The position numbers and the translations under genes are program-made. A stretch of DNA of 64,000 nucleotides from Aselliscus stoliczkanus (taxonomy: Eukaryota; Chordata; Mammalia; Chiroptera; Hipposideridae): assembly GCA_033961575.1 (NCBI GenBank), contig CM066732.1, forward strand, positions 72,826,687 through 72,890,686, given 5' to 3'. Within the stretch, counting starts at the first letter, position 1. Every line of letters begins with the position of its first letter. Under the pieces are notes generated by a model. It saw only the letters and a program-made list of their open reading frames with translations. It did not search any database and was not told where the DNA came from. Positions 60,271 through 64,000 of this stretch are shown here, one piece after another.

Positions 60271-60842
60271 CACAAGGTCTGACAATGAAGTTTGTGAACT
60301 CATTCTAGGAAAAAATTCTACATACCTCATTGCTGAATATCACTCTGGTCACCTTTGAAGTACTCCCCTTAAGATGCTATGCACTGATGCCAGCACCTAG
60401 TCCACCCTTCAAAGCAATTTTGGAACTTTTTTTCTGGAACGGCCTTCAGAGCTGTCATCATATTACCCTTGATGTCCTGAATGTCATCAAAATGTCTTCC
60501 TTTCAATATTTTCTTTCTCTTTGGGTCAAGAAAAAAGTCATTGGGGGCCAGATCAGGTGAGTATGGAGGGAGTTCCAATACAGTTATTTATTTACTGGCT
60601 AAAAACTCCCTCCCAGACAGTGCAATGTGAGCGGGTGTGTTGTCGTGATACAAGAGCCATGAACTGTTGGTGAAAAGTTTAGGTCATCTAACTTTTTCAT
60701 GCAGGCTTTTCAGCACTTCCAAATGGTAAACTTGGTTAACTGTTTGTCCAGTTGGTACAAATTCATAATGCATAACTCCTCTGACATCAACAAAGGTTAG
60801 CAACATCGTGCAACAGTTCATGAACTTAATTGTTGCACCTTG
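60271..60842 (-). mobile_element. Mariner DNA transposon, internally deleted
   Basis: Terminal inverted repeats CAAGGTCTGACAATGAAGTT (left, from 60273) and CAAGGTGCAACAATTAAGTT (right, read from 60842), followed by further matching bases, and flanked by TA where the L1 context would read continuously. The minus strand encodes the C-terminal half of a mariner transposase: EFVPTGQTVNQVYHLEVLKS, the HDNTPAH box with the second catalytic Asp, and PPYSPDLAPNDFF with the third Asp, ending RCWHQCIAS. The N-terminal DNA-binding half is gone and stops occur. Non-functional. Confidence 0.85.
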
Positions 60843-61324
60843 TATATACCACTTCCTCTTTATCCATTAATCTATTGATGGACACCCAGGCTGCCTCCAC
60901 ACCTTGACCAATGTAAACAATGCTACAATGAACATGTGGATGCACACGTCTGATCAAAGTAGAGTTTTGGGTTTCTTCGGATAAATAGCCAGGAGTGGGA
61001 TTACTAGGTCCTTCTTTGTCTTTTGTTATAGCCTTTGTTTTAAACTCTATTTTGTCTGGCGTAAGTATTGCTACTTCAGTTTTGTTTTTTTTTTCCATTT
61101 TCATGAAATATCTTCTTCCCTTGCTTTACTTTCAGTCTGTGTATGTCTTTCGATGTGAAGTGAGTCTCTTATAGGCAGCATATGTAAAGGTTTTGTTCTC
61201 TTATCCACTCAACCACACTATCTTTTGATTGGAGTATTTAATCCATTTACATTGAAAATATTTATTGATAGATATATAATTATTGCTGTTTTATTATTCA
61301 TATTTTTGATTTATTATTTTTTTC

Positions 61325-62290
61325 ATCTTAAAGAAGCCCCTCTAAGATTTCATGTAATTCTGGTTTGGTAAGCTCCTTTAGCTTTTTCTTATCTGAGAAG
61401 TTCTTTATCTGTCCTTTAATTCTAAATGATAGCTTTGCTGGGTAGAGTAATCTTGGTTGTAGATCCTTCCTTTTCATCACTTCGCATAGTTCCTTCCAAT
61501 CCTTTCTGGCCTGCAAAGTGTCTGTTGAAAAATCAGCTTATAGACTTATGGGAGCTCCCTTGTAGGTAACTGACTGCATCTCTCCTGCTGTTTTTAAGAT
61601 TCTTTGTCTTTAACCTTTGGCATTTTAATTATGGTGTGTCTTCATGTGGGCCTCTTTTGGTTCGTCTTGTTTGGGACCCTCTGCACTTTCTGGGCTTGTA
61701 TGTCTATTTCCTTCACCAGGTTACAGAAGTTTTCAGATGTTATTTGTTCAAATAGGTTTTCAATTCCTTGCTCTCTCTCTGGTACTCCTATGATTTGAAT
61801 GTTGGTATGCATGATGTTGTCCCAAAGGCCCATTAAACTGTCCTCATTTTTTGGGTTCTTTTTTTTCTTTTTGTTGTTCTTGTTTGGGTGTTTTCTGCTA
61901 CCTTATCTTCTAAATCATTGATTCAATCCTCAGCTTCATCTAACCTACTGTTGATTCCCTCTAATGTATTCTTTATTTCTAACTGTTTCTTTTTTATGTT
62001 TTCTGTATCCATTTTTTTTTTTTTTTGAGGGCAGTGTCACTGGCCCTCATATGTGGGACCCGAACCGGGGCCGCTGGCTTCCTAAGCCAGTGCTTTACCA
62101 CCGTGCCACTCAACTGGCCCTTCTGTATCCATTTTTATATTTCCTATCTGTTGTTGAAATTCTCCCTGAGATCATTGAGAGTTCCTATAACCAGTGTTTG
62201 GAACTCTGCATCTGGTAGATTAGTTGTTTCCATTTTGTTTAGTTCTTTTTCTGGGGTTTTGTTCTGTTCTTTCATTTGCGTATGTTTGTC
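61325..62290 (-). pseudogene. L1 ORF1, broken (element 3)
   Basis: Pieces in several frames: LWDNIMHTNIQIIGVPEREQ and VQRVPNKTNQKRP at 61642-61833, and LQARKDWKE...LLYPAKLSF at 61328-61516. The N-terminal part is split by the SINE. Same protein family as the intact ORF1s at 31.7 and 38.3 kb. Confidence 0.8.
62001..62136 (-). mobile_element. tRNA-derived SINE, short form, inside L1 element 3
   Basis: Minus-strand copy at 62017-62120 with box B GGTTCGGGTCCCACATATGA and poly(A). Exact 16-base TSD TTCTGTATCCATTTTT at 62001-62016 and 62121-62136. Younger than the L1. Confidence 0.9.
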
Positions 62291-63579
62291 TTCCCATTTT
62301 GGCTGCCTCCCTGTATTTGTTTCTATATATTAAGTAGGGCTGCTATGCCTCCCAGTCTCGGTAGAGCAACCTTATGTAGTATATGTCTTATGGGGCCCAG
62401 TGGTGCAGTCTTTCTGGTCACCTGAGCCAGGAGCTCTGGGTGTGTCCCTTATTTGGGTTGTGTGTGCCCTCCTGTTGTTGTTGAGTCTTGGTTTCTGTTT
62501 GCATGTCAATGAGAGGGATTGATCCTTGTGCTGATTGGTTGTAAGGACTTGCCATGACTATAGTGGAGGAACTATTGTGCAGGGTCTGACCTTATGGGGC
62601 AGGATTCACTTTAATAGGGCTCTGGTGCCTGCCTGGTCTGCCCTTTGGGTGTGTTGTTCTTGGAGGCAGCCAGGTGATGCCCCCTATGTGTTTGAAGCTG
62701 GCCACTGGGCATGCAAGCCCTGGGGCTTCCTAGGTGGGACCCTATTGTTGGCTAAGTTCAGCTGCAACCTGTTCCTTGCCCAGGGCCACCTGGCATGAGC
62801 CACAGAGCAATCCACAGATGACTACCACTTGTGCTAGACTTGGAGGTGTCTTAAGAGGCCAAGCCATGAATAAGGGCTGGCTGTTGCTAGTGTCTGGCCT
62901 GGGACTGCTCAGCCAGAGGTATGGGGCATACTGAGGCCAGATGGTGCTTGTTTGTGTTTTGTGAGCCTTTAAGAGATTTTAGGAAAATCTGCAGCATGAG
63001 TCACGACTGGCCGTTTGTATGGAAAAGACACTGGAAGTGGTTTGGGTGTGCCTGCAAGGTGGGTGGGGCGGGGTCTCAGGGAATCACCAGGGCAGGGCAA
63101 ACAAATGGTGTCAACCAGGTTGATGGAGACTTAGATATGGCAGATACCTTCGTCTGAACACCAGTAGGGGGCAAGTTTCAACAAATAAACAATGGCTTCT
63201 GTCAGTTCCTTCATCTGGGAGATAGCTGCCCCTCCAGTCCTCTTCCTGAAGTCAGACAATACAATTCTTCCCTGTATGACATTGGCACCTTTCAAGCTGC
63301 TCCTTAGGCCTGGAGCTCGGAGCCAGTGAGTCCATCCGTGAGTAAGTCCATGAGTGAACCCTTTAGAAGGACCACCAGGGACTGCAGCCACCCTCCATCT
63401 CACTCAGCCACAGCCTCCACTGGTTTTCACAGCCAAAAGTTATGGGGATTCCTTTCCTCAGCACTGGATCCCTGGGCTGGGGAGCCTGGTCTGGGGCTGA
63501 GAACCCTCACTCCTCAGGGGGCACCTCCGCAGCTGAGAGATCCCTCTCAATTTTTAATGGTCACACGTGTGTGTGTGGG

Positions 63580-63591
63580 CTGAAAAATTCT
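63580..63591. repeat. Target-site duplication, right copy (L1 element 3)
   Basis: CTGAAAAATTCT, identical to 59563-59574. Confidence 0.7.
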
Positions 63592-64000
63592 TGATAAATT
63601 TGGTAAAGGGCTTAATAAAGCACATTCATTGTTCAGCCCTACCCTTCAGTACATTTGGGGTGGGCCAAGAATTTGCAATTCTAATAAGTTACCAGTGTAC
63701 TTAAGTTGCTGGTCTAGGGATCATACTTTGATAACACTTGTCTAAGTTATCAATGGCTGTTATGTAGATTGTATTTTATTTGGTTGAGGCATTTACTTGT
63801 TCTGTCTATGTATAAATACATTGGTTAGTTTGACCAAACTGAATGAAAAGAAAAAAAAAAGTGGATTTCTCCTAAATGAGAAATGTCCAGCCTTCTCCAG
63901 ATAAAACTGGGGAGTAGTCAGCCAAGTGGCCCAAATCTTGTTAGTCTGTTACATTACCTGTTGCAGTAATTTGCACTGCAAGGCCTGCCCCAAATTCAGC
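63592..64000. other. Unique intergenic DNA to the window end
   Basis: Nothing recognised. Confidence 0.4.

Larger units (their letters stand above)
59575..63579 (-). mobile_element. LINE-1 element 3 with internal ORF2 deletion and nested insertions
   Basis: On the minus strand: 5'UTR (about 63579-62290), ORF1 (about 62290-61325), ORF2 N-terminal endonuclease part (about 61300-61009), then directly the ORF2 C-terminal region and 3'UTR (61008-59575). The reverse transcriptase core is missing. A mariner (60271-60842) and a SINE (62017-62120) have inserted into it. The 12-bp TSD CTGAAAAATTCT at both ends shows one insertion event. The 5' end lacks the YY1-type start, so it is 5' truncated. All frames are broken. 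Confidence 0.85.

Overview
This is a stretch of nuclear DNA from a placental mammal. It is AT-rich and intergenic or deeply intronic, and I see no host protein-coding exon. The evidence for a mammal is layered retroelements: LINE-1 copies with typical ORF1, endonuclease and YADD-type reverse transcriptase pieces, old L2 and MIR copies, MER5-type hAT relics, ERV LTRs, an RPL23A processed pseudogene, and many copies of one tRNA-derived SINE. That SINE begins GGGCCGGCC and in most copies runs straight from its tRNA-like head into poly(A). This simple layout resembles the tRNA-only SINEs reported from colugos (CYN) but could also be bat or another order, so I cannot name the species.

Layout. 1-1.1 kb: an LTR and an RPL23A retropseudogene. 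2.0-5.3 kb: an internally deleted L1 (minus strand) with target-site duplications (TSDs). 5.3-11.7 kb: mostly unique sequence with MIR, L2 and a small DNA transposon. 11.7-18.9 kb: an old, long L1 (minus) with all parts present but broken. 18.9-30.8 kb: unique sequence with SINEs, a nested hAT and an ERVL-type LTR. 30.84-39.93 kb: the centre of interest. Two nearly identical ORF1-only L1 derivatives (half-L1 or HAL1-like) stand head to head around a 3.5 kb spacer. 40-59 kb: mostly unique DNA with ERV LTRs, SINEs, an RTE relic, MER5 and microsatellites. 59.56-63.59 kb: a third deleted L1 carrying a mariner and a SINE.

The main result concerns the half-L1 pair. Each copy is about 2.78 kb, with a YY1-like start, a 5'UTR built from about 110-bp tandem monomers, one intact ORF1 (290 and 287 codons from its ATG), a scrap of the ORF2 endonuclease, a duplicated 3' module, the last ORF2 codons and an A-rich tail. 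Neither has a reverse transcriptase, so they must have been copied in trans. Their target-site duplications are crossed: the sequence next to the 3' end of one copy matches, inverted, the sequence next to the 5' end of the other, for both pairs (15/15 and 12/12 bases). This is the expected footprint of an inversion of the spacer by recombination between the two copies, or of an assembly flip of the same segment.

Two further L1 copies (1974-5333 and 59575-63579) also lack the RT core through different deletions, yet are bounded by TSDs. In this window, 5'UTR-bearing L1s without RT outnumber the one with RT.
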